A DNA stretch of 64,000 nucleotides from Bradyrhizobium erythrophlei. Lineage in GTDB: Bacteria; Pseudomonadota; Alphaproteobacteria; Rhizobiales; Xanthobacteraceae. The notes below the pieces were generated by a model. It was not told where the DNA came from and did no database searches. It saw only the letters and a program-made list of their open reading frames with translations. The stretch lies in contig NZ_LT670817.1 in NCBI RefSeq assembly GCF_900129425.1, forward strand, positions 4,216,001 to 4,280,000, given 5' to 3'. How positions within the stretch are numbered: position 1 is the stretch's first letter; each line of letters starts with the position of its first letter. This document shows positions 25,539 through 33,066 of the stretch, one piece after another. The translations under genes were made by a program, and so were the position numbers.

Positions 25539-26632
25539 TGTCCTTGTCGGAAACTCAATCCGGCTAGTAAGCGCAGTCGAATTGGGTGATGCTCTTGGTT
25601 CATGAGAGATGCTTTTAGCCTGATTTGGTTGGCGCTGATCGGATTGTTCCGGTCGCGAGCGTCGCTGCAAGTTGAGATCTTGACGCTTCGTCATCAACTC
25701 AACGTGCTGCGGCGTAAATCGCCGCAGCGACTAACCTTCACCAGCATCGACCGGTTGGTATTTGCCGGGTTGTATCGGCTGGCACCTGGCGTGCTGGACG
25801 CTTTGAAGATCGTCAGGCCGGAGACCGTGATCCGCTGGCATCGTGCCGGCTTCAGAGCATATTGGCGCTGGAAATCGAGACCGCGCAGCGGCCGTCCAAC
25901 GACCCGCCGGAGATCCGTCAGCTCATTCGCGAGATAGGTCTCGCCAACCCATTATGGGGCGCACCACGGATTCATGGCGAGCTTCTCAAGCTCGGCATCG
26001 ATGTCGCACAAACCACCGTTGCAAAGTATATGGCGAGGGGAAGGCGACCGCCGTCCCAAGGGTGGAAGACGTTCCTTCATAATCACGCCGACGGCATCGC
26101 GTCGATGGACCTATTCGTGGTTCCGACAATCTCATTCCGACTGCTCTACGGGTTGCTGATACTGCAACACGATCGCCGCCAAATCCTGTGGCTGGGAGTG
26201 ACTGCGCACCCGACGGCTGAATGGATTTCGCGCCAGCTCACCGAGGCCTATGGTTGGAACGCAGCACCGCGATACATCATTCGTGACCGCGATGCCGTCT
26301 ACGGTGACGTCCTCATCCGCCGCCTTCGGGCGATGGGCATTCGGGATAGGCCAACCGCGCCGCGATCGCCGTGGCAGAACGGGTATTGTGAAAGGGCGAT
26401 CGGTTCGATCAGGCGGGAATGTCTTGACCACGTTGTCGTGTTCGGCGAGCGGCATCTTCGCCATCTGCTGCGATCTTACGCGACCTACTATAACGAGACG
26501 CGCACGCACCTGTCCTTGAATAAAGACTCGCCCCTATCGCGTACTGTTAAGAGGGCAGGGCGTATTCTTTGCCGCCCAATCCTCGGCGGACTGCATCACA
26601 AATATGTCCGGATTTGATTTGCGACAGGCACA
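25539..26632 (+). mobile_element. IS element copy 1 (rve-type transposase, frameshifted)
   Basis: The element runs from TGTCCTTGTCGGAAACTCAA at 25539 to an inverted match ending gcgacaggcaca at 26632; the right end reversed is TGTGCCTGTCGCAAATCAAA. Length 1094 bases. A second copy at 42488-43582 has the same ends and is one base longer. No target-site duplication is obvious. The transposase inside is broken by a one-base deletion. Immediately to the right lies the 3' end of a group II intron. Confidence 0.85.
25602..26617 (+). pseudogene. IS transposase with integrase core, one-base deletion
   Basis: The N-terminal part (SLIWLALIGLFRSRASLQVE ... VIRWHRAGFRAYWRWKS) reads in one frame to GRP near 25900, and the rest continues in another frame: IRQLIREIGLANPLWGAPRI, HGELLKLGI, then the rve core with MDLFVVPTISFRLLYGL, YIIRDRDAVYGDV and RSPWQNGYCERAIGSIRREC. 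Aligning with the intact copy at 42551-43567 places a single missing base near 25900. The DDE residues themselves are intact. Confidence 0.85.
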
Positions 26633-26704
26633 GGGAGCCGTATGCCCGAATTGGGCCCGTACGGATCTGTGCGGGGGGCGCGAGGTAACTCGCGTCCCTA
26701 CCGC
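26633..26704 (+). ncRNA. group II intron 3' end (domains V and VI), remnant
   Basis: 26635-26667 fits the domain V consensus: gagccgtat, a short stem with a GAAT loop in place of GAAA, and cgtacgg closing the helix (the final ggatc deviates from ggttc). A domain VI-like hairpin follows (cgcgag-gtaa-ctcgcg within ggggggcgcgaggtaact), ending in ccctaccg, like bacterial intron 3' ends. The rest of the intron and its reverse transcriptase are absent; the IS right end at 26632 abuts it. Confidence 0.7.
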
Positions 26705-26835
26705 GAAAGTGGCCGAACCACGGTCGGAACGACGCGATTGACCCACACTCGACCTTAGCGATCTTGGGGCACGATGCTTTGCTTTTTAGAGACTGATTTA
26801 GGCCCCTTAAAAACCCATCTGCTAAAGGTGGTTGA

Positions 26836-27087
26836 ATGGTGTGGTTCCTGGCGTTTGCATTTTTGTTCTTCCTGTTCCGTCGTGCAATCCTCGCGGATGA
26901 TCGCCTTGCTGAGTGCGAACCGATCGGAATGCTGCGCTCGCCGCTATTTCACACGCAGACAGCGCTTCTTTTCGCGCTATTGGGGCTTATGTTTGCCCCA
27001 AGCTGCCTTCCGCACGAGCGTTGGATAACCATCGGGTATCTTACCGCCTTGGCCATCGTCATCGCAGCGCGAAGCACCGCGTTCTGA
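26836..27087 (+). CDS. small membrane protein, unknown function
   Basis: 83 residues from the ATG at 26836, with an aaaggtgg ribosome-binding-like sequence just upstream. Three hydrophobic segments are visible (FLAFAFLFFLF, ALLFALLGLMFAPSCL and IGYLTALAIVIAARS). Not a family I recognise. The gene ends at the edge of the IS fragments, so its 3' end could be altered. Confidence 0.45.
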   Translation: MVWFLAFAFLFFLFRRAILADDRLAECEPIGMLRSPLFHTQTALLFALLGLMFAPSCLPHERWITIGYLTALAIVIAARSTAF

Positions 27088-27320
27088 GCTCCAAGCCGTA
27101 ACTTCGACTTGAATGGCGAGGTCAGGACGGCCAGAACGAAACAGAACAGCCCGATCATTCCGCCAGCTTAGGCGATTCCATCACGTCATCAACTCGGATA
27201 AGATCTTCGGTACACACAGCGTTTCTCGCCGGGTTCAGCGAACTGGTGTGATCAGTTCACGAGCCATCCTGGGCGGACTTTATCACCACTACTCCCGTGT
27301 TTAGGTTTTCGGTACACACA
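27075..27320. mobile_element. two end fragments of an IS with TGTGTGTACCGAA termini
   Basis: On the minus strand from 27218 (TGTGTGTACC) downward, the sequence encodes the transposase N-terminus MIGLFCFVLAVLTSPFKSKL, as at 50286. On the plus strand from about 27240 to 27320 lies the opposite end of such an element: the transposase C-terminus SRAILGGLYHHYSRV, a stop, then ggttttcggtacacaca. The two ends are in inverted arrangement with no body between them, so this is debris from at least one rearranged copy of the element at 50226. Confidence 0.75.
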
Positions 27321-27331
27321 CAGCGATATCT

Positions 27332-28231
27332 CTAGATCACGTCAGCCAGAGACTGTCCGTGCAGTTCGATATTGAGCCCCTGCATGCCGAGGTCGTTGAT
27401 TTCGCCGCCCATAGCCTTTAGGCTCTCCTCCCGGATCAACGACATCAACCCTCGTCGCAAAGCCAAAAACTCCGACGACATCATCATGGACTGGTGACGA
27501 GGCCGCTCGAGCGGAATGGGAATCTCCGCCTTGATCGAACCCGGCCGCGTCGTCATGCAGTAGACGCGATCCGAGAGGAAAATCGCCTCGTCAATATCGT
27601 GGGTGACGAACAGGACGGAGATCTTCAAACGCTGCCACATGTTGGTGAGGATCTGCTGCATGATGACGCGCGTCTGCGCATCGAGCGCGCCGAAGGGTTC
27701 GTCCAGCAGTAGCACTTTCGGTCCGGTCGCCAGCGCCCGCACGATGCCGACGCGCTGCTTCATGCCGCCGGACAGCCGGTCGGGATAGTGCTTCTCGAAG
27801 GCCTCGAGGCCGGCGAGGCCAAGCAGCGTGCGCGCCGCGCGCTCGCGCCGGGACCGCTCCATGCCTCGCATCTTCAGTCCGAATTCGACATTTTCCCGTA
27901 CGGTCTTCCAGGGGAAGAGCGAATATTGCTGGAATACCATGCCGCGTTCGGCGCTTGGCCCTTTCACCAGTTCGCCATCGACGGTCACGGTGCCCGTGGT
28001 GGGCTTAAGGAAGCCCGCAACCGCGTTCAACAGCGTGGATTTTCCGCAACCCGAAGGTCCGACGATCGAGACGAATTCGCCAGGCCGCACGTGAATCCGG
28101 GTATCGGTGACCGCCTCGACCGAGCCGTCGATCGTCTCGTAGCTTAGCGAGAAGTTCCTGACTTCGACATGGCCTTTGCTGGCCGCGGCTTCGGCTGTTC
28201 TGGCTTCGGTCTGGCTCACGTTCGCCCCCAT
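27332..28231 (-). CDS. ABC transporter ATP-binding protein (NitT/TauT type)
   Basis: 299 residues from the ATG at 28231, overlapping the permease stop by 16 bases. Walker A GPSGCGKST at residues 58-66, Q-loop in FQQYSLFPWKTVRENV, signature LSGGMKQR, Walker B LLLDEPFGALD and the switch histidine in LFVTHDIDEA are all present. This is the SsuB/TauB/NrtD subfamily, which energises uptake of sulfonates, nitrate, cyanate or similar small anions. The tail after RPGSIKAEIPIPLERPRHQS is longer than in SsuB (about 60 residues). Last gene of the minus-strand transporter unit. Confidence 0.92.
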   Translation of the reverse strand: MGANVSQTEARTAEAAASKGHVEVRNFSLSYETIDGSVEAVTDTRIHVRPGEFVSIVGPSGCGKSTLLNAVAGFLKPTTGTVTVDGELVKGPSAERGMVFQQYSLFPWKTVRENVEFGLKMRGMERSRRERAARTLLGLAGLEAFEKHYPDRLSGGMKQRVGIVRALATGPKVLLLDEPFGALDAQTRVIMQQILTNMWQRLKISVLFVTHDIDEAIFLSDRVYCMTTRPGSIKAEIPIPLERPRHQSMMMSSEFLALRRGLMSLIREESLKAMGGEINDLGMQGLNIELHGQSLADVI

Positions 28232-29115
28232 GGCATCACGAGCCGTCCGAGGGCTCTTATCAGAAGGCTCGATGTCAGGCCGAGCAGACCGATTGCGACC
28301 ATGCCGAGCGCGATGTCGGCGTACTGGACCAGCGAGTAGGCTTCCCAAGTGAAATAACCGATGCCGTACTGCCCGGAGATCATCTCGGCTGCGATCAGCG
28401 ACACCCACGCCACGCCCATGCCGACGGTGAGCCCGGTGAAGATGTGTGGAAGCGAAGCCGGGAAGTACACCTCGCGGAAGATCGCGGCTTCACGGGCGCC
28501 GAGGCACCGCGCGGCTCGCACCAGAACGGGATCGACCAGCGACATCCCGTGCAGGGTATTCGCCAGGATCGGGAAGAAGGAGCCGAGGAACGTGATGAAG
28601 ACGATACTCTGTTCGTTGGTTGGCCACAGCATGATCGCCATCGGTACCCATGCGATGGCAGGAATCGGACGTATGACCTCCGAAACAGGAAAGATCACCT
28701 CATGAATCAGCTTGAACCGGCCCATCACGAGGCCGAGCGGTACGGCGACTAGCGCCGCCAGCGAGAATCCGAGAAGGATTCGGCGGCAGCTCAGCGCGAC
28801 ATGCATCAAAAATTTCGGATCGCGGATCGCTCTCGTAAAACTATCGTAGACAGCGAGCGGCGAGGGCAAGTTCGTGAAGCGTACGAAGAACACCACGCGA
28901 TATTTGGTCAGCAGATGCCAGGCGATCAGAAAGGCGACCAGGGAGATCGCGCCGATCAGAGTGGCCCGCATCCTGTCCTTGTTGAGCCGGAACCAGCGCG
29001 CGGCCATGACGCGGATCGTGACCGGTTGACGCGGCGCCGCGGCGGAAGGCGTTTCCTTCGCCGCAATCGCCGTGGCGGGCTCTGCCGCATGCCGTACGAG
29101 CGCGGGGCTGCTCAC
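28216..29115 (-). CDS. ABC transporter permease (NitT/TauT type)
   Basis: A 299-residue inner-membrane permease with a proline- and alanine-rich cytoplasmic N-terminus (about 45 residues) and six predicted spans. The EAA loop is visible as GAREAAIFREVYFPASLPHI. It starts within the last codons of the binding-protein gene (ATGA overlap), showing tight translational coupling. It forms the membrane channel for the ATPase at 27332. Confidence 0.92.
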   Translation of the reverse strand: MSSPALVRHAAEPATAIAAKETPSAAAPRQPVTIRVMAARWFRLNKDRMRATLIGAISLVAFLIAWHLLTKYRVVFFVRFTNLPSPLAVYDSFTRAIRDPKFLMHVALSCRRILLGFSLAALVAVPLGLVMGRFKLIHEVIFPVSEVIRPIPAIAWVPMAIMLWPTNEQSIVFITFLGSFFPILANTLHGMSLVDPVLVRAARCLGAREAAIFREVYFPASLPHIFTGLTVGMGVAWVSLIAAEMISGQYGIGYFTWEAYSLVQYADIALGMVAIGLLGLTSSLLIRALGRLVMPWGRT

Positions 29116-30533
29116 GTTTTTCCTCCGCTCACGGCGGCCTTCACTGCATCGTCAAACCCAAGGACCTTGCCGTTGTTCTTGGCGGCGTAGGCTTCGGCAT
29201 CCTTCTTCAGGAGGAACGGCGCGATATCGCCGCTGGCCACCACGAAGAAGGCCTGATCGGCGAACAGCTTGATCCCGCGCGCGGTATCGAAGACATAGGC
29301 GACGTCGATCTTCTTGCCTTTGGCCGTGAAATCCGCGTAGGCCCCAAGCGTGCACATGGCGCTGCTGAAGGGAAGGATCCCCTCGTCATCGACCCACACT
29401 TCGCCCGATTTGCGCGGCCTCGTAATCGGCTTCTTGCAGAACTTGTCTTCGCCAGAGATCTCGTAGTTCGTCGTGCTGGCAAGCTGGGCATCATAGTCGA
29501 GCTTCATCTCGGCATAGGCCTTGCGGATGAAGGAATCGTCGACCCATTTCTTCGGATCAAACTCCTTCATTCGCCCGAGATTCTGCAGCACCTTGACGTC
29601 TGCCGCTGCGGCATCAATCAGGGGCGGCTTGATGGTCGGATCGAGCGTCATGTTGCCGCCCGGCCCAAGGAAGATGTAGACGACTTCCTTGTTGATCCCT
29701 GTCCATTCCTGGATCTTCTCGGCCGCCGTTTTCGGATCGGCGCGCAGCCATTGGTTGGCGGCGATGATCGCCTTTATGTAGGCGACGACGACTTCGGGAT
29801 ATTTCTCGGCAAAATCCGTGCGGACAACGACGCCATGCCAGGTCGGCAGGTTGGTTTCCACGCCGTCGAAGATCTTCCGTGCGGAACCGCGGAGCGGCAG
29901 CAGTTCCGCGAACGGCACGAAGTCGGCGTGCGCGTCGATCTTCTTCTCCTGCAAATTGGTCGAACCGACTTCAGGCGTCTGGCTGACCAGCTGGAAGAAG
30001 TCGGCGGGATAGCCGCGATCCTGCATCGCCTTCAGCACCATGCCGTGCGCGGCCGAGCCGAAGGGAACACTGACGAGCTTCCCCTTGAGGTCGGCGAGTT
30101 CGTAGTACGGCGAGTCCTTGTTTACGACGATGCCGTTGCCCGAACCCGAGAGGCTGTAAGCTGCAACGGCGATCAAACGGCTCTTGCTATCAGGGTTATT
30201 TTCAAAGGTGAAGCCGTTCACAATGAGCGGATAGTCTCCCATCGCGCCGAACTGCAGCTTGTCCGCCATCATCGCGTTGGTGAGAGGAGGCCCGGAGGTG
30301 AAATTCTGCCATTCGAGATCGAACTTGATGTTGGCGTATTTGCCGTTGGTCGGCAGGTACTTCTCCAGCAGATGCAGTTGACGGATCACGAGGCCGGTGG
30401 TGACTGTGTTCGTTGTGGTGTCCTGTGTGCCGATGCCGATCGTGACGGTTTCCGCTTTGGCCGGCTGCGCGAGCATCAGCGCTAGGGACGCTACGGACAT
30501 CGCTATCGAGAGTGCTGGAACGTGGCGGACCAT
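29112..30533 (-). CDS. NitT/TauT-type substrate-binding protein fused to a NosL-like domain
   Basis: 473 residues, well above the 320-340 usual for SsuA/TauA. A signal peptide (SVASLALMLAQPAKA) precedes an NMT1/SsuA-like binding domain (VTIGIGTQDTTTNTVTTGLV, GDYPLIVNGF, LVSVPFGSAAHGMVL). The last roughly 115 residues fit NosL: ILPFSSAMCTLGAYA, KIDVAYVFDTA, LFADQAFFVVASGDIAPFLL and AEAYAAKNNGKVLGFDDAV. NosL proteins are copper-binding accessory factors of nitrous oxide reductase; a fusion to a uptake receptor is unusual. The cysteine in KFCKKP may be a metal ligand. Start chosen at 30533 behind a purine-rich stretch; ATGs at 30539 and 30545 are alternatives. Confidence 0.8.
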   Translation of the reverse strand: MVRHVPALSIAMSVASLALMLAQPAKAETVTIGIGTQDTTTNTVTTGLVIRQLHLLEKYLPTNGKYANIKFDLEWQNFTSGPPLTNAMMADKLQFGAMGDYPLIVNGFTFENNPDSKSRLIAVAAYSLSGSGNGIVVNKDSPYYELADLKGKLVSVPFGSAAHGMVLKAMQDRGYPADFFQLVSQTPEVGSTNLQEKKIDAHADFVPFAELLPLRGSARKIFDGVETNLPTWHGVVVRTDFAEKYPEVVVAYIKAIIAANQWLRADPKTAAEKIQEWTGINKEVVYIFLGPGGNMTLDPTIKPPLIDAAAADVKVLQNLGRMKEFDPKKWVDDSFIRKAYAEMKLDYDAQLASTTNYEISGEDKFCKKPITRPRKSGEVWVDDEGILPFSSAMCTLGAYADFTAKGKKIDVAYVFDTARGIKLFADQAFFVVASGDIAPFLLKKDAEAYAAKNNGKVLGFDDAVKAAVSGGKT

Positions 30534-30697
30534 TCTCATCCTCATTCGGTTGGATGTTCTGCGGTTGTCATGATTGGTTGATGGAGCGCTCCGGGCAAAT
30601 GGGGACTGGCCGTCATGGTGGATTAGTTGCCGGGAAAAGCCCGTTGCATAGTCGTTGGGCAGTTTGCTGCACCAAGCCAATCGCATGTGCATCGACT

Positions 30698-31480
30698 TTA
30701 ATCCGAGGCCTGCCCGCGCATTTCCTCAAGCACGTCCGGTCGGCGGACGACGATCTGGGACCGTTTCGTCAGCACGATCTGCTTGTCCTGCATCCGCTTG
30801 AGGCTGATGGTGACCCATTGTCGGGTTGCGCCCACCATGTGCGCCAGGTCGGCATGGGTAAAGGCCGCGGCGATCGCGACGCCGTCGGGATCCTCGACGC
30901 CATAGAGATTCATGAGATGCAGCAGCAGATGCGCGAGCCGCTGCGTGATCGAGCGGGTTCCCAGCATCTGCGCCAGTGCTGAGTAGCATTTGCCTTTGAA
31001 AGTAAGCCCTTCGATCAGACCGATCGCAAGATTTGGAATCTCGGTCGCCAGCGTTCGCAGCTCCTTTCCGGGAAGCTGCACGACGCTGCAATTGCTTGAG
31101 GCCACTCCGGACCATTGATGAATGCCGCCGCCGAACACTTCCGGACCGCCGACGAAGTTGCCGGCACGCCAATAGGCGAGGGTGATCTCGCGCCCGAGCG
31201 GCGAGGTGTAGAACACGCGGATTCGGCCGCTCTCAATGAGATAGATGCCGTCATGCTTCGCGCCCTGACTGAACAGCGTCTGGCCGCGATTGAGAACCTT
31301 ACGGCGTCCCTGCTTTAGAACGATTTCCCGCTCTCGTGGCGTGAGCTTTTCCATCAATGGCGGCGGGCCGCCGATCCATTGCTGGCTTTCGGTGAGAAGC
31401 AGCGAAGAACTTGCGGCAGTCCTCGCGGAACAGGCCGCCGAAGGCGCGCCTCCGCGCACTGCGCTTGCTACCTGCAACAT
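30698..31480 (-). CDS. Crp/Fnr-family transcriptional regulator
   Basis: About 260 residues from the ATG at 31480. A cyclic-nucleotide-binding-type beta-barrel (QTLFSQGAKHDGIYLIESGR then IRVFYTSPLGREITLAYWRA) is followed by a long dimer helix and a C-terminal winged helix (FTHADLAHMVGATRQWVTIS). The recognition helix contains ATRQWVTISLKRMQ, unlike the E-SR of CRP/FNR, so the DNA site should differ. There is no N-terminal cysteine cluster, so it is not an oxygen-sensing FNR. It lies between the transporter and DUF971 genes and probably controls this cluster. Confidence 0.85.
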   Translation of the reverse strand: MLQVASAVRGGAPSAACSARTAASSSLLLTESQQWIGGPPPLMEKLTPREREIVLKQGRRKVLNRGQTLFSQGAKHDGIYLIESGRIRVFYTSPLGREITLAYWRAGNFVGGPEVFGGGIHQWSGVASSNCSVVQLPGKELRTLATEIPNLAIGLIEGLTFKGKCYSALAQMLGTRSITQRLAHLLLHLMNLYGVEDPDGVAIAAAFTHADLAHMVGATRQWVTISLKRMQDKQIVLTKRSQIVVRRPDVLEEMRGQASD

Positions 31481-31594
31481 TGCCGGCCTCCGGACCAGTT
31501 GGAACTGATCTACAAAGCAGCAATGTTCATGCCAGATGGCAGGGGCTGGACTGTCTCCGGGCATCACTCGTCGGTGCGGGAAAGCCCACTAAAA

Positions 31595-31900
31595 TCAACT
31601 GTCCGTGAGCCCCAATAAGTAGACTTTGGGATAGATGCCGCGGTTGTGTCTGTCCGAGAAGGAAATGTTCAGGCCGTAACCCAGATCGGCCACCTCAACG
31701 ATGGCGATGCCAGGAAAGCTCTGGGGAAAGCGCCCATCGAAACGCGCGCGAGTGCAGTGGGCGCATTTGCAGGCCGCACGAAGCGCTTCCGCCGTCAGCG
31801 TGAGGCGCCGTTCATCCGATGTGGTCATCGAAAGCGACGCCAGATCGGGACTCACTTCGCAATCCATCACCGTCGGCGCAACCATCGCGGTTATTGTCAC
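31595..31900 (-). CDS. DUF971 (gamma-butyrobetaine-hydroxylase-like N-terminal) protein
   Basis: A 101-residue protein matching the DUF971/GBBH-like N-terminal domain: LTLTAEALRAACKCAHCTRA, then PGIAIVEVADLGYGLNISFS and DRHNRGIYPKVYLLGL. The CKCAHC cysteines and the HNRGIYP motif are characteristic and probably bind a metal. Stand-alone DUF971 proteins occur near iron-sulfur and apo-carrier genes, consistent with its place in a cluster rich in iron-sulfur and flavin proteins. Precise role unknown. Confidence 0.8.
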   Translation of the reverse strand: MTITAMVAPTVMDCEVSPDLASLSMTTSDERRLTLTAEALRAACKCAHCTRARFDGRFPQSFPGIAIVEVADLGYGLNISFSDRHNRGIYPKVYLLGLTDS

Positions 31901-31931
31901 GACTGATCTCCTCTCAAAGCATATTTATGAC

Positions 31932-31969
31932 GTCGCCGGCCGGCTGGATAGCAACTAGTTGCCGGCGAC
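31932..31969. promoter_or_regulatory. nested palindrome upstream of the ferredoxin-NADP reductase gene
   Basis: gtcgccggc (31932-31940) pairs exactly with gccggcgac (31961-31969), and inside lies a perfect 12-base palindrome gcaactagttgc (31951-31962). A related arrangement occurs at 32979-33005, upstream of the AprA-like gene. Candidate operator for the cluster's Crp-family regulator. Confidence 0.6.
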
Positions 31970-32131
31970 ATCATCCGAGCGACACGCGAAACGACTTTTG
32001 GCGAAATGTGAAATTAATCGACCGGGAATCGACGTTCGACGTTGCGCGGAATCTGTCTCTCGCCGAAACGTCCGATCGTCGGGCATGCCATGCGCCCTTT
32101 ACGATCGAGCGAGCGAAAGGATACACGGACG

Positions 32132-32905
32132 ATGAGCGCCTTTCAGAAGGAGACGGTTCTTTCAGTGAAACACTGGACCGATTCCCTGTTCAGCTTCACC
32201 GCGACGCGCGATCCCGGGTTTCGCTTCCAGAACGGCCAATTCGCCATGATCGGACTCGAGGTGGAAGGTCGGCCGCTGGTGCGAGCCTACAGCATGGCGA
32301 GTGCCAATCACGAGGAAGCGCTTGAGTTCTTTAGCATCAAGGTTGCCGACGGCCCGCTGACGTCGCGCCTGCAGAAGATCAGGGAAGGCGACACGATCCT
32401 GGTCGGCCGCAAGGCCACCGGCACGCTGATCACCGGAAACCTCATTCCCGGAAAGCGGCTGTTGCTGCTATCGACCGGCACGGGCCTCGCGCCGTTTGCC
32501 AGCCTCATCAAGGATCCGGACGTTTACGACAATTACGAAGCCATCATTCTGGGGCATGGTTGCCGTCAGGTCTCCGAGCTCGCCTATGGCGAGCGTCTCG
32601 TCGAGAATCTCCAGCAGGATGAGTTCTTCGGGCCCCTGATCGCTGACAAGCTGATCTACTATCCGACCGTGACGCGCGAGCCGTTCCGCAATCGTGGCCG
32701 CCTCACCGATCTGATTGCTTCGAACCAGCTTTTTACGGATATCGGCCTTTCGGGACTCGATCTCGATACCGACCGCGTCATGCTGTGTGGAAGTCCCGGC
32801 ATGCTGGAAGAACTCCACGCAATGTTCACCAGCCGCGGCCTTACCGAAGGCAACCACAGCGAGCCCGGCCACTTCGTCATCGAGAAGGCTTTCGTTGAGC
32901 GATGA
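32132..32905 (+). CDS. ferredoxin-NADP+ reductase (bacterial Fpr type)
   Basis: 257 residues from the ATG at 32132. The FAD-binding motif RAYSMAS, the glycine-rich NADP loop LSTGTGLAPFASLI and MLCGSPGM are present, and the C-terminus ends EKAFVER, as in Rhodobacter-type subclass I Fpr proteins, where short extensions cap the flavin. It shuttles electrons between NADPH and ferredoxin or flavodoxin. In this cluster the likely partner is the 77-residue ferredoxin at 34842, possibly feeding the AprA-like flavoprotein (inference). The longer frame to 32042 is rejected. Confidence 0.9.
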   Translation: MSAFQKETVLSVKHWTDSLFSFTATRDPGFRFQNGQFAMIGLEVEGRPLVRAYSMASANHEEALEFFSIKVADGPLTSRLQKIREGDTILVGRKATGTLITGNLIPGKRLLLLSTGTGLAPFASLIKDPDVYDNYEAIILGHGCRQVSELAYGERLVENLQQDEFFGPLIADKLIYYPTVTREPFRNRGRLTDLIASNQLFTDIGLSGLDLDTDRVMLCGSPGMLEELHAMFTSRGLTEGNHSEPGHFVIEKAFVER

Positions 32906-32978
32906 CGCGCACTGCCTCTTTGTTGGTCAAAGAGCCGCTGTGATTTGGGCAACTTGATCAAACATTGGCATTCCGTTT

Positions 32979-33005
32979 CCGGCGACAACTAATTGCTATC
33001 GCCGG
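32979..33005. promoter_or_regulatory. nested palindrome upstream of the AprA-like gene
   Basis: ccggcga (32979-32985) and tcgccgg (32999-33005) are exact inverted copies enclosing caactaattg (32986-32995), nearly the core found at 31951-31962. The bases just downstream (tatcatctgaac) also resemble those after the first element (catcatccgagc). Probably the same regulator's site. Confidence 0.6.
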
Positions 33006-33066
33006 ACTATCATCTGAACAAATCTAGCGCTACGGCGCCCGATATGTGGCGAACCAGGAGAGAACG

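Noticed and set aside
32955..32966. FNR-like half-site ttgatcaa before the AprA-like gene
   Set aside because: Only one half of the TTGAT-N4-ATCAA consensus is present, and the local Crp-family protein lacks the FNR cysteines.
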